Part shown: positions 1-8,571 of the stretch, one piece after another | How positions within the stretch are numbered: the first letter of the stretch is position 1 | Layout: each line of letters starts with the position of its first letter | Source: Chara braunii | Lineage: Eukaryota; Streptophyta; Charophyceae; Charales; Characeae | DNA length: 25,000 nt | Reading direction: 5' to 3' | NCBI GenBank assembly: GCA_003427395.1 | Contig: BFEA01000448.1 | Span: forward strand, 414,090-439,089 | Program-made: the position numbers and the translations under genes | The notes under the pieces: model-generated | What the model was told of the DNA's origin: nothing | Databases searched by the model: none | The model's input: only the letters and a program-made list of their open reading frames with translations

Positions 1-53
<53 letters not shown>
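1..53. repeat. (GA)n microsatellite
   Basis: The window opens with an uninterrupted AG dinucleotide run that continues off the left edge. A second, shorter GA-rich run at about 2960-2988 precedes the second copy of the direct repeat described at 88-168, so GA tracts mark both copies. Confidence 0.97.
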
Positions 54-56
<3 letters not shown>

Positions 57-87
57 TTGCTTTAACCTGGAAAGGCATTGACAGATA

Positions 88-168
88 CTAGTTGAACAGC
101 GAATCAATTCGCAGATATCGGTTTGGTGACTAAGCACCTTTAACGAGTGTCAAACAGTCGTTGGCTGT
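88..168. repeat. direct repeat copy 1 with 22-bp palindrome
   Basis: This stretch matches 2991-3055 in the same orientation, both lying just after a GA tract. The best conserved part contains AACAGCGAATCAATTCGC, a member of the dispersed palindrome family at 95-116. The downstream part (GTGTCAAAC.GTCG) recurs at about 3158-3175. The repeat pair flanks the degraded older element. It could be a tandem segmental duplication or an interspersed repeat. Confidence 0.7.
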
Positions 169-350
169 CTGTGCGGATGGCCACGCACTCTAAGGGAACC
201 TTGGTATGTGGTGGGACTTTTTGTTGGATTTGGATCTGTTTCAAGCAGAGTTTCGCACTCAAGAAACAAAATTGAACTCCAGATCCCGCAGGTTATCAGT
301 TCTTGGATATTTGCATGGACAACTAGCGGATTGCTCGGGGTACACACCAC

Positions 351-806
351 AAGTCAGAGTGAACTCTCATTTGGATGGACAACATGAACGCACACCATCA
401 GCGCGGTGATACAATACGGATGCTGGTTTGTCATTTGCATGGACAAATCAATAACATAGATTCCTAACATTCACTCTTGTCATCACAAACATCGATCCCC
501 TCCTTGACATGAGCATGTATAGGACTGTAAGGCATTAGCATGAACATCGGAGATCGAAACACTTGCAAGGTCATCGGCGTGTCATTTCTTTGCATGGAGA
601 AGATACATAACATCCATTCAAAACATTTACTCTTGTCACCGCAACGTGGAGATGGAAACACTCGCAACTTGCATAGTCTTTTCGTAACATTGCACCTTCG
701 TAGATGGAAACACCGCACGCAGAGTTGCGAGAAATGTTCAAATCACTGAACCGCACATTGCAAAGTAGACAGGGGTTGTTTCTGGAAAAACATTCGAAGC
801 AAAAAA
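351..806. mobile_element. degraded left terminal inverted repeat of an older element
   Basis: This segment follows the left TIR at 3909-4612 in order. It has a decayed tip palindrome at 351-372, then GCACACCATCAGCGCGGTGAT (380-410 region), then TTGGTTTGTCATTTGCAT-like and CTCTTGTCATC-like blocks. A further block at about 755-806 contains CACATTGCAAAGTAGACAG and ends in an A-rich GCAAAAAAT. It holds an internal duplication, because the TGGAGAAGATACAT block reappears near 595. It is clearly more diverged than the two arms of the large element, so it is probably a remnant of an earlier insertion of the same family. No matching right arm is visible upstream of 3909. Confidence 0.75.
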
Positions 807-1999
807 TAAGTAGTAGATAGAGGGTGCGAGAGGCAATAGTTGCAATAGGTGCGAGAGGCAACGTGTGTGAAGTAGTAGGTAGAGATGCGAGAGGCAATAG
901 TTGCAATATCCACCATTTCAAGGTGCACATGCACATGCACATGCACATGCACATCATGTTCCACAAGATTGTATTTTAACATGTTTTCCCTTAAACACAA
1001 GGTCTGACCACACGTCCGTATCTTGTGACATATGGGGTTTCTCGCGGACGAGGTCGTGAACTGAAACCATACATGGCATTCATAGATGATCCGTATACGT
1101 GGCTCTGCGGTTCGTGGACAGTTAGTTGCATTCTCCGAAAACACGGACATGTATTTCATCCTGACAAACCCTCCTGATCGTGCTAAGGAATTCCCTATAT
1201 AGTCTCGTATGTCTGACATTTTCTCTTCCACCTCATGCCATAATGATAAACATCTGACCCGACCTGCTCTCACGAAATCTGACCGCCCATCTACATCGGG
1301 GCGAGACATCACGGACTTGAACTTGGATCCCCGAAGTACCATCTCGTTTCGTGCCACGAACACAACTGCATCCACAAGTTTTCTACTTTTGTTTGAAGAA
1401 GCCACACATAGCACTCTCGCGAAAGGACACCCGTCATCAGTCAACCGCACACAACAATATGATATAGCTTGTGGAGAAGTCTCAGGGCAACGGGGTGGGT
1501 AGTGTTCCAAGAATAAACAATGACGAGTGCAGTCCACCAACTTTTGCTTCTGCGAACTTCCCCAAGTTCGTGGCGAAGATGTGATGTACTCACAGCTGAG
1601 GCGACTTCTGAAGCTGGTACGGTAGCGGATCGGTTTACCCTTATCGTCCAGGGTCTTTCGTTGGAGGACACCATCAGGCAGTGCAATGAGGCTCCCGAAC
1701 TCTAACATGTTGGCAAACTTGTAATGGCTTGCCCAAGGGCAGGCACGCTCCATCGCCTTCCAATCATTATCGTTTCATTCGTCGAGATGCCGGTTCATGT
1801 ACGGGACGACGGTCATCCATGAGTCGTCGTCGAAGTCCTCCTTGGCTGCTTCGCCGATCCACGTTTGACCGTTATGATGCCGCACCGATCTCGCGCAAGG
1901 TGAAAACGGTTTTGCTAAGCACATGTGTTTCTCGGGACTCAAGCGCATGTGCGTCTCGAGACTCATGCTGACGCTTGTCGAAGGTCTCGACGACATCAC
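743..1999 (-). pseudogene. unknown-family protein, copy 1 (N-terminally truncated, in-frame TGA)
   Basis: This minus-strand frame is a clear paralogue of the gene at 2005-2943. Shared blocks in order are PF.PCA; D.SWM / D.PWM; CPWA..YKFANM.EFGS; SPRTW; a YP.R.P.....A.SYC.VRL block; and RVLCVA.SN..R.L.D with V.RNE. One in-frame TGA at 1775-1777 lies between the D-SWM and CPWA blocks, where the paralogue reads through. The first roughly 50 residues of the paralogue are missing, so this copy is truncated at its 5' end, right beside the 3' end of copy 2. The frame stays open to 743 but runs through the hexamer tract and into the TIR, so the true coding end is probably near 1190-960. I recognise no known domain. 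The block around residues VRL...RNE faintly resembles the central block of genes A to C (6026-9435). Confidence 0.6.
810..954. repeat. short repeats and CACATG hexamer tract
   Basis: GTGCGAGAGGCAA-like units occur three times between 815 and 910. They are followed by about five tandem copies of the hexamer CACATG at 923-954. In one minus-strand frame the hexamers translate to an alternating His-Val run, which suggests that the open frame there is not genuine coding sequence. Confidence 0.85.
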
Positions 2000-2004
2000 G
2001 CTCC

Positions 2005-2943
2005 CTACACATCACGGACACACAAACGACACACCTCACGCCAAGCGTCCACATCGTCCACCTTACCCCCGATTACCAAATCCCATGTCCCTTCGTATTC
2101 TATTGTAACCAAACCGATCCTGTCTCTCCCGAGGTGCAACTCATTCCTGGACACGTAGACCACAACGTCAGTCAAGGTCCTANTCCGATTCGAACACGCA
2201 ACGCAAAGGACCCTAGATAAGAATAACTTTCCGAGACGCAATCTAACGCTGCAGTAGGAAACTGCTCGAGGCAACAGCCCTGGAGAGCGCAACGGGTACT
2301 GATCGAGGAACTCGGAATGTCGTGCACAGGCAAGCAGCTCGTGTTTCAGTGCACGGGACCATGTGCGCGGCGAAGCAGTCACGACACTACAGGCCAACAC
2401 ATTTTGATGACGAGGAATATTGAGCTTTGCACTCAAGCAACGGCACCAAACTGAACCCAGCACAGCTCTAGGCACGGGAATGAAACTCCCAAACTCGCAC
2501 ATGTTAGCGAACTTGTAGTCATCCGCCCACGGACACTCCCTGAGCATTTTGTCCCATTCATGCTCTTTCCATGAGTCCAGGGGAGCATCAGTGAACGGGG
2601 GGACCTTCATCCAAGGATCACACTCCATCTCATCTCTTGTCGCACTGTCAATAACAGTGGAGTTTCCACTGCCGGAGACGCGCAGCGCGCATGGGGGAAA
2701 AGGGTATGTCATGCGCTCACGCCAATCACCCAGGATAATCAACTCCGACATGGCCATCGCGATCGGCAAATGCCCTGCAGGCCACAACAACAAAAAAAAA
2801 AGCAAATTCTTTCATCCAGCTCACAGGGAAAGAAAATAACCATGACCCCCAAAGACGTCCGTCCAAAACTCGATGACGGGCGTCTTGTTGAACACGACCA
2901 CCACCGCACGGCCGCACTGCACCCACCCGTGCGAAAGGCGCAT
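2005..2943 (-). CDS. unknown-family protein, copy 2 (two exons, about 290 aa)
   Basis: I choose the ATG at 2943-2941. Exon 1 (2943-2841) ends in phase 1, and a 66-bp intron with GT..AG borders (2840-2775) joins it to exon 2 (2774-2005). The spliced frame gives 290 residues with no internal stop. Exon 1 reads naturally as protein (WVQCGRAVVVVFNKTPVIEF, then WTDVFGGHGHLPIA across the junction). Conserved blocks shared with copy 1 are PFPPCA, D-PWM, CPWADDYKFANM, SPRTW, SYCSVRL and RVLCVACSN. An N at 2183 makes one residue unknown. The protein ends at the point where copy 1 continues, so its C-terminus may be truncated. Copy 1 lies immediately downstream, head to tail. Function is unknown. The Cys-rich RVLCVACSN stretch and regular Trp spacing suggest a compact globular fold, which is inference only. 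Confidence 0.65.
2775..2840 (-). other. predicted spliceosomal intron (66 bp)
   Basis: On the minus strand the intron starts GTTATT directly after ...GGTCATG. It carries a T-rich tract (a run of about nine T with flanking GTTGTTG) and ends TGCAG before GGCATTTG. Removing it joins exon 1 to exon 2 in a single open frame. This is the best evidence in the window that the genes are eukaryotic and spliced. Confidence 0.7.
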
Positions 2944-2953
2944 CAACGGGCAT

Positions 2954-3055
2954 GGCAGGAGAGAGAGTGACAGAGAGAGAGAGAGAGACTCTAGTTGAAC
3001 AGCGAGTCAATTCGCAGTTATCGGTATTCGACAGAGCACCGTAAGGAAGTGTTAA
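2954..3055. repeat. GA tract plus direct repeat copy 2 with palindrome
   Basis: A GA-rich run (about 2960-2988) is followed by TAGTTGAACAGCGAGTCAAT and TCGCAGTTATCGGT, the second copy of the repeat at 88-168. The palindrome member is at 2998-3019. Confidence 0.75.
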
Positions 3056-3199
3056 ACAACACTACATGTATGCCAGGTCGAGCACCCACGGGCACGTATA
3101 CAAGCAATGGAAGTGATCACGAGCCCTCTGCATTGGTTGAAATGACCACCTTCAAGAAGTGTCAAACTGTCGGCGGTCTCAGGTCTCTAGTGCTAAAAG

Positions 3200-3740
3200 C
3201 ATTCTTAGGGGACCTTGCGGCAGAACTGCTTGGCGTAGCACTAGATACTCACCAAACAGTTTTGGATGTCGATCGTATGGACACATCATATGATGCTTAT
3301 CAGCAAGCAGCGGCTGATTGCAGGACCTTCTATCCGGTGTGGATCTTTGAGAGCAGATTTGACGCAATCCACCGTTAGATCCATTCCGGCGAGGGGGACC
3401 TGCCATTCTGTCGTTGTTTATTGTACTCATCACGTGGGAATCGATGACGTGAGGAACCGACAATGAACATTCTTAGGGGACTTTGCGACCATGTTTGAAA
3501 CTTATTGGCGTAGCACTAGATGCTCACCAAGCAGTTCTGGATGTCGGTTATATCGACACATCATATGATGCCTTACAAACAAACTGTGGTCGGATCCCGG
3601 CCCCCATCCCCGGTGTGGATCTATGAGAGCAGATTTGACGCAATCCACCGTTAGATGCACATCAGAGAGGCGGACCGGTCATCCTGCCGCTGTTCGGTGT
3701 AGTCATCATGCGGGAGTCGACATCGCAAGAATCCGGCGAT
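3200..3740. repeat. tandem duplication of about 270 bp (2 copies)
   Basis: Copy 1 (about 3200-3467) and copy 2 (about 3468-3740) share CATTCTTAGGGGAC, TTGGCGTAGCACTAGAT, GACACATCATATGATGC and GAGAGCAGATTTGACGCAAT in the same order. The offset is 268 bp at the start and 276 bp near the end. A plus-strand frame of 127 residues covers copy 1, but copy 2 does not keep it open, so I do not call a gene. The duplication lies immediately outside the left tip of the large element. Confidence 0.85.
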
Positions 3741-3973
3741 GTTCCAATTGGGACGTGCTCTTGTTTCGTGATGTGCAGGTGCTTACCGGCGGTTCGTTTG
3801 CGGAAGTCGAGAGAAAAGGAGAGAGGGAAACATTTGCAGGTTGCCTGTTGTGTTTGTAAAGGTCAAGTTGAAGCAAAGTGCGATGGAATTGTTCGTCGTT
3901 CACAGCAGAAGTGCGAATGAACTCGCACTTAGATGGAGAAGCAGGTGCGCACACCATCAGCGCGGTGATTTAA

Positions 3974-4345
3974 TATGGACGTTGGTTTGTCAGTTGCATA
4001 TTACCCGGTGAAAATGTCATCAAATCTTTGTGTGGAGAAGATACATATCCATTCCTATAAGTAACTTTTGTCATCGAGAAAATGGATGGTTTGTCGAAAT
4101 TGTTACCTTAAGCAAATATGGAGGTTGGCTTGTCATTAGCATATTACCCGGTGCCAGATTCCTATAAGCAAATATGGACGTTGGCTTCTCATTTGCATAT
4201 TACCCGGTGAAAATGTCATCAAATATTTGTGTGGAGAATATACATTTCCAAATATGGACGTTGGCTTCTCATTTGTATATTACCCGGTGAAAATGTCATC
4301 AAATCTTTGTGCCAGGTTCCTATAAGTAACTCTTGTCATCGCCTT
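3974..4345. repeat. internal duplication of a TIR block (4 partial copies)
   Basis: AATATGGACGTTGG followed by a GCATATTACCCGGTG-like stretch and AAAATGTCATCAAAT occurs starting near 3974, 4117 (shortened), 4168 and 4252. The right arm has this block once, so the copies arose within the left arm after or during mobilisation. Confidence 0.85.
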
Positions 4346-4373
4346 CAAGTTGCCAAGTGTATTTGTAAAAGGT

Positions 4374-4537
4374 GAAGTTGCACACCACAAGGAGAGTTTC
4401 CAGAAATCATTCAATGCAAAAAAATCATTCAATGGCAAATTGCAAAGTACACAGTGAAGTTGCACACCACAAGGAGAGTTTCCAGAAATCATTCAATGCA
4501 AAAAAATCATTCAATGGCAAATTGCAAAGTACACAGA
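4374..4537. repeat. 82-bp tandem duplication in left TIR
   Basis: GAAGTTGCACACCACAAGGA and the following ATTCAATGCAAAAAAATC stretch are repeated with an 82-bp offset (4374 and 4456), almost perfectly. The near identity implies a recent duplication. The right arm has a single copy. Confidence 0.9.
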
Positions 4538-4612
4538 GGCGTTTTCAAAAACAATTCAATACAAAATTGCAAAGTACACGGAAGTTTTCCAAAATCACAA
4601 AGTACATGGAGC

Positions 4613-5291
4613 CTTTCCAAAAATCATTGAAGGACACGTTCTAAGGCACATTTAGGCATTCCAAAAATCATTCCAAAAGTTCGACCCTATAGTCTACATA
4701 ACATGCCTTTATCTACAGGAGACGCTTCCGTACAGTCTATAAGACTCCCCCTCTTCGCCACAAGCCGAAAAGTCCTGCATTACACATGAAACAAACCCTA
4801 CCTCTAATACGAACATGTCGAAGACCTACACGAACGCTAATTCGTGCCAAAATCCTGCATTAGACAAAAGGCCATCCGAACCCGACACGATGTTCACCTG
4901 CCTACACAAGTCCCAGACAGAAGCTCATCCAAGCCCGACATGATGTCCACAACGTGATAGGGTCAGACCCACTGCAAAAGGAGTGAGGTGATAAATGGGA
5001 GTCTATTCGCATATAGAATCCGAATACCCTGAGACGATGAGTATCTTTGTAGCATGCGTCGGATGAAAATAGTTAGTACGATCTTCATGGTAGCAGCATG
5101 TTCAGTCTTCGAGTAGCCTCCCGCGATCGTCGTCGTTGTGCTCGTCTATGTTGAACTCGATTAAAAGGAGTTGGTTCGGGAATTCGGGCCTGAAGATCTG
5201 CTTCGATATTCGGCAAGTCGCGCATGAGTATATCTCTTAAAACTCGATTCAAATTGCTCCAGTGATGGATTTGGAACAGACAACGGTCTCC
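4613..5291. other. noncoding spacer inside left TIR
   Basis: I see no supportable gene here. It contains one degenerate palindrome (4993-5014) and a weak direct repeat: CCATCCGAACCCGACACGAT near 4870 and TCATCCAAGCCCGACATGAT near 4925. It is probably the 3' flank of the minus-strand gene that ends at 5292. Confidence 0.5.
4993..5014. repeat. palindrome-family member (degenerate)
   Basis: The right arm is intact through ATTCGCAT and the left arm is decayed (AAATGGGAGT). It is placed about 280 bp downstream of the stop of the minus-strand gene ending at 5292. Confidence 0.55.
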
Positions 5292-5762
5292 CTAGAACGA
5301 GGGACTGTCATCATCTTCTCTCACGCCGGATACAAGGAATAATTCTCCATCCAAGCAGGAGGCGATATGCATGATGAAGATCGATAAGAAAAACGTAACG
5401 GAAGGCTCACAACCTTCTGGCATTCTCTCGAAAGATGTGCTGGTTACATACGAATAATACAAACAACTTCTCAACTCCCCTTCGGACGCAGTGTAGAAAT
5501 CAATTATGAAGACGGGTCTGTCGCGTAGCGTGGCCATCACAATGTACTGAAAAGTTGGGGTAGGCGGGGGCGAAACAGACGGCTGGACACGAGCGCGAAC
5601 GTCTTCGGGGACCGGAAGGTAGCGATATCTAGGAAGCCCAATGTTGCCAAACCACTCTAAACCATAAATGTTCTCAGTTGCGGCAATAACTGCACTTCGT
5701 AGACTTTCGCAGTAGCCGAGGTCTCTGACAACGACCGTCCCACTGAAACTTCCAGACGACAT
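5292..5762 (-). CDS. hypothetical protein, 156 aa
   Basis: An uninterrupted minus-strand frame starts at an ATG (5762-5760). The bases just before it read TGTAGG-ATG, which resembles a splice acceptor, so an upstream exon is possible. The N-terminal third has GTVVVRDLGYCESLRSAV. A Pro-rich linker (PSVSPPPTP) follows at about residues 62-70, then a hydrophobic strand-like block with RPVFIIDFYTASEGEL. Near the C-terminus a Phe/Ile-rich stretch (VTFFLSIFIMHIASCL) precedes an acidic end. I do not recognise a family. The P-V-F-I-I-D-F block could be a distant echo of the P-V-I-I-D-Y block in genes A to C next door, but this is weak. It is the first gene inside the left TIR and the only one in the left half without an internal stop. 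Confidence 0.5.
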   Translation of the reverse strand: MSSGSFSGTVVVRDLGYCESLRSAVIAATENIYGLEWFGNIGLPRYRYLPVPEDVRARVQPSVSPPPTPTFQYIVMATLRDRPVFIIDFYTASEGELRSCLYYSYVTSTSFERMPEGCEPSVTFFLSIFIMHIASCLDGELFLVSGVREDDDSPSF

Positions 5763-5845
5763 CCTACATCAGAAAGGAGAACAACGCCCTTGTCATATAC
5801 GGAGAGGTGGGTAAACGGCGAAGTTGATACCGTATGATGTTGGCA

Positions 5846-5867
5846 AAGTGCGAATGAACTCGTAATT
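5846..5867. repeat. palindrome-family member
   Basis: The left arm AAGTGCGAAT is intact, the spacer is GA and the right arm is decayed. It lies between the 5292-5762 gene and gene A. Confidence 0.75.
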
Positions 5868-5970
5868 AGATAGATAGTTTGTCATGCAACGGGGTATACC
5901 AAAGGGGACGGGGCATGATGAATGAGAGATAAGTAAGGGGGCGAACATGAAATTCAACGGGTTGTAAGCA

Positions 5971-5992
5971 TAGTGCGAGTCTATTCGCACTA
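5971..5992. repeat. palindrome-family member (nearly perfect)
   Basis: TAGTGCGAGT-CT-ATTCGCACTA has both arms intact apart from one central pair. It is about 33 bp downstream of the stop of gene A. Confidence 0.9.
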
Positions 5993-6025
5993 GAGAAAAC
6001 ACGAAGCAACTAATTCAGAACGTCG

Positions 6026-6916
6026 CTAGTGAAGATGTAGATGTCCGGCATCGCAGTAAGGGCAGTCGCACACATATCTCGTCTTCCCGTTGCGCAGAGT
6101 CACTTCCTGAGGTCCGGAGGCTGAATAATCTAGATGGCGGTAAACAAATCGCAATTCGTTGTCCCTATGTTCGACTGTGAAATTTATTTCGTCGCAGCTA
6201 TCGAAGAGGTAGTGAAGTTGTTGGTGCACCAAACAGTCGACCCGCAAATGCAGCTCATCTTTGAGTGCTTGATCTATGGCGAGCCTGTTTTTGAACCGAG
6301 CAAGGGAACCAGTAGGGCCGGATGTGTGAAACACTTGAAAAGAAGTGAGCTTGATACCGTGAAATTCCCCCCTTGTGAGAAAAAAAACTCTCATTCGTCG
6401 ACCGTCCACCTTCACGGCAGTGAAGAGCGTCACGACGGTGGTGCCTCGATTACACACCCTCGCTCGACCGAAGTAGTCTATGATCACCGGCACCGACTTC
6501 GTCGGTTGGCCGAGGCAAAACTAGGCACACAGTTTTTGATGCAACTTGTCCAACGACGCCCACTTAAGTTTCTCACATAAAATGTGCCATGCTTCAACCA
6601 TCTTAGAAGTTTGGACGGGTTCCTCTTCAACGGGTTTCCTCTTCAGAAGTGACTCCAACCTAATAGGGTATGCCTGTACATCCCTCATCAGAGTGTACAG
6701 GTACCAAAAGTTTGACCCTACATCACGACAAATCCGAAGTTGTCCTTCTTCCGCACTTTGCCACGAAGGGATTTCCCCGTCCGGGGCAACATCATCTTCG
6801 AGGTGCAGGTAGTCACGGTCCAGACCAGAGCGTCCAATGTCTTCCCAAATATTTTTCGACAAAATGATTAGATCGACATCCGACGCTGAGGACTTCCTAC
6901 TCTGCGACGAAGTCCC
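6026..6916 (-). pseudogene. CPYC-GH family protein, gene A (in-frame TAG)
   Basis: This is the first of three tandem paralogues. The frame runs from about 6916 (open upstream of the first internal Met-like codon) to a stop at 6026. Blocks in order are: DVDLIILSKNIWED; DYLHLEDDVAPDG; NFWYLY; KLCA-stop-FCLGQP; PVIIDYFGRARVCN; TLFTAVKVDGRRMRVFF; VDCLVH.QLHYLF; CDEI.F with VEHRD; and a C-terminal CDCPYCDAGH ending LHLH. The TAG at 6521-6523 replaces the Trp that genes B and C have in KLCAW, so one base change in a Trp codon explains it. The C-terminal C-x-C-P-Y-C-x-x-G-H cluster could bind zinc. Function is unknown. Genes B and C follow in the same orientation, separated by similar spacers, so the cluster arose by tandem duplication. 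Confidence 0.7.
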
Positions 6917-7121
6917 GATATCTATTCTGCATCAGTGGAAAAATGCAAGGAAGCGCGTCAGTTGCGATTCTCACAAGTGCATAAGCAAAAAATACGGGGG
7001 ATTTATATGCATGAAAGGGTTCGATAATTGGTAATTGGTTTGCACATCGCAAGAGAGCGCAAGTTTTCTAACCGTCGTCTAATGCCGACTTATTTTCTAC
7101 ACGTCATTCATATGGGTCGAT

Positions 7122-7143
7122 AAGTGAGAGTAGATTCGGACTT
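7122..7143. repeat. palindrome-family member
   Basis: AAGTGAGAGT-AG-ATTCGGACTT is a variant with one changed base in each arm. It forms a pair with 7190-7211 and lies downstream of gene B. Confidence 0.75.
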
Positions 7144-7189
7144 CGCAAATCAGAGCAAGTCCTGCAACCGCCGCCGACGATTGGAAAAT

Positions 7190-7211
7190 AAGTGAGAGTA
7201 GATTTGCACTT
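7190..7211. repeat. palindrome-family member
   Basis: AAGTGAGAGT-AG-ATTTGCACTT has the same left arm as the neighbour at 7122-7143 and sits 106 bp past the stop of gene B. Confidence 0.78.
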
Positions 7212-7316
7212 CGCAAGTGAGCGCAAGTCCTGCAACCGCCGCTTAATTTCGACTCATCTCCAACACGTCGTTCATGTGGAACGGTCAAACTACTCTTTTA
7301 TTGGGGACCATTTTCC

Positions 7317-8201
7317 TTATAGATATTCAGCATGTCCGTTGCGACAGTACGGACAGTCGTACACATAACAGGCCGTCGACAGACGATTTTCCTCCTCTCG
7401 AAAAACAGTCTCTAAGTTGTGGTCCCTATGTTCCACTCTCCAGAAAATCTCGTCACAGTTATCGAGAAGGTAGTGCAACTGAGAGTGCACCAAGCAGTCG
7501 ACTCTGGAGTTGAGCTCCTTCCTTAATGCCGCATCGTGCGACAACCGATCTCTTAAGCGTCTGAGCGCACCCTCGACCGTGGGGCTGCGAAACGCTTGCA
7601 CAGAATTGAGGGCGACTCCTCATAACTCCTCCCTTGCAATGAAAAGCGCTTTCATCTTTCGACTGTCAACCTTCACGGTCGTGAACAACGTCACGACCGT
7701 CGTGTTACCGTTGAATACCCGAATGCGACCGTAATAGTCTATGATGGCCGGTGCGGGCACAACCGGTTGTCCGAGGCAGAACCAGGCACAAAGCTTTACG
7801 TGCCTCCTATCGGGGTCTGACCATCTCTGCTTCACGCAGTGGACGCGCCACGCGTCCTTCATCTCTTCAGGAGTGGCAGGTTCTGGATCTCCTTCCTCGC
7901 CGACGGGCTCTACATCTATATCGTCTTCCAAGGAGTACAGGTACCAGAAGTTCCAACCCATATCTCTATCGACCACAAGTTCATCCGCGGTGGCGCCCAT
8001 CCTCAATATCACGGGAACTTGGCGATCCGGCGCAACATCCGATTCGACGTTCAGATATCGGCGTGAACAGCTTACTCGCTCATACTCCCATACATTCCTG
8101 TCCAAAATGGAGAGACCAAGATCGGGAATCCAGTCTGGCGATACGTAGCCGTGAGATGAGCTGGAAGTGCTTGCGCGGGCTGAAGTCTGGTAATAGTTCA
8201 T
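7317..8201 (-). pseudogene. CPYC-GH family protein, gene B (in-frame TGA)
   Basis: This is the middle copy of the tandem family, about 294 residues from the ATG at 8201-8199 to the stop at 7317. The ATG is preceded by TGCAGG, again like a splice acceptor. A Ser-rich N-terminus (about 1-25) is followed by the family blocks: LDRNVWE, YLNVESDVAPD, NFWYLYSLEDD, KLCAWFCLGQP, AIIDYYGRIRVFN, TLFTTVKVDSRKM, VDCLVHSQLHYLL, CDEIFWRVEHRD and YDCPYCRNGH. A TGA at 7620-7622 aligns with Arg in gene C and His in gene A, so CGA to TGA is the simplest explanation. It is otherwise intact and the best copy from which to define the family. Confidence 0.72.
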
Positions 8202-8571
8202 CCTGCATTGCGTGAGGAAACATGAGGTAGCATGTTAGCGATGACGCGCACGGAGTACTGCGATTATACTCCCGCTTAGTAAAAGGAGCAACGGAGAAGC
8301 CTACTCGGAATCAGATAACAGAGAATGTGTTCGCACTTCTTGACAGGGTGGCCGTATTTCGAACACGTCATTCGTGTTGGAACTACCTCTTAATCTCAAC
8401 AACGTCATTCCTGTGCAACGGTCAGACCACACTACTGTTGAAGACCACAGGGTGGAAAAAGTGACAACAATGACGAGTTAGCTCAGACTAATGTTAATAA
8501 CGATGGCGTCGATGAACGGCGAGGTCGTCCTATGAGTACAACACCAAAGTGCGAACTAACTCGGAGTTGTC
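8202..8571. other. spacer between genes B and C with palindromes
   Basis: I see no gene. Two palindrome members are present (8317-8338, right arm GTTCGCACTT intact; 8547-8568). Between them lies the CACGTCATTC / GTGCAACGGTCAGACCA repeat also found upstream of gene B. The interval is likely the 3' flank of gene C and the upstream region of gene B. Confidence 0.55.
8547..8568. repeat. palindrome-family member abutting gene C stop
   Basis: AAGTGCGAAC-TA-ACTCGGAGTT ends three bases before the stop codon of gene C (8572-8574 on the plus strand), so it lies at the very start of the 3' untranslated region. Confidence 0.82.

Larger units (their letters stand above)
3909..4612. repeat. left terminal inverted repeat
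   Basis: Aligned blocks shared with the reverse complement of 24556-25000 are: the tip palindrome, GATGGAGAAGCAG, CCATCAGCGCG, GATTTAATATGGAC, TTGGTTTGTCA, CATCAAATCTTT, AGATACATATCCATTC-like, TTGTCATCG, AAGTTGCC, AAAGGTGAAGT, CATTCAATGGCAAATTGC, and ATCACAAAGTACATGGA. The left arm is about 700 bp against about 445 bp on the right. The excess comes from internal duplications listed separately. Confidence 0.88.
6917..7316. repeat. duplicated spacer between genes A and B
   Basis: It holds three related units. CGCAAG..AGCGCAAGT followed by ACCGYCG and then ACACGTC.TTCAT.TG occurs near 7040-7115 and 7215-7280, with a shorter unit near 7141-7178. Two palindrome members lie at 7122-7143 and 7190-7211. 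A related CACGTCATTC unit recurs at 8355-8440 between genes B and C, so spacer and gene were duplicated together. Confidence 0.7.

Noticed and set aside
743-960. C-terminal 70 residues of the minus-strand frame ending at 743
   Set aside because: They translate a CACATG hexamer tract and part of a TIR, and the paralogue lacks them.
1-3055. GA tract plus direct repeats as LTRs of a retrotransposon
   Set aside because: The repeats are under 100 bp, with no TG..CA ends, primer-binding site, polypurine tract or gag/pol sequence between them.
2995-3378. 127-residue plus-strand frame
   Set aside because: The tandem copy at 3468-3740 does not keep the frame, and no domain or coding pattern is visible.
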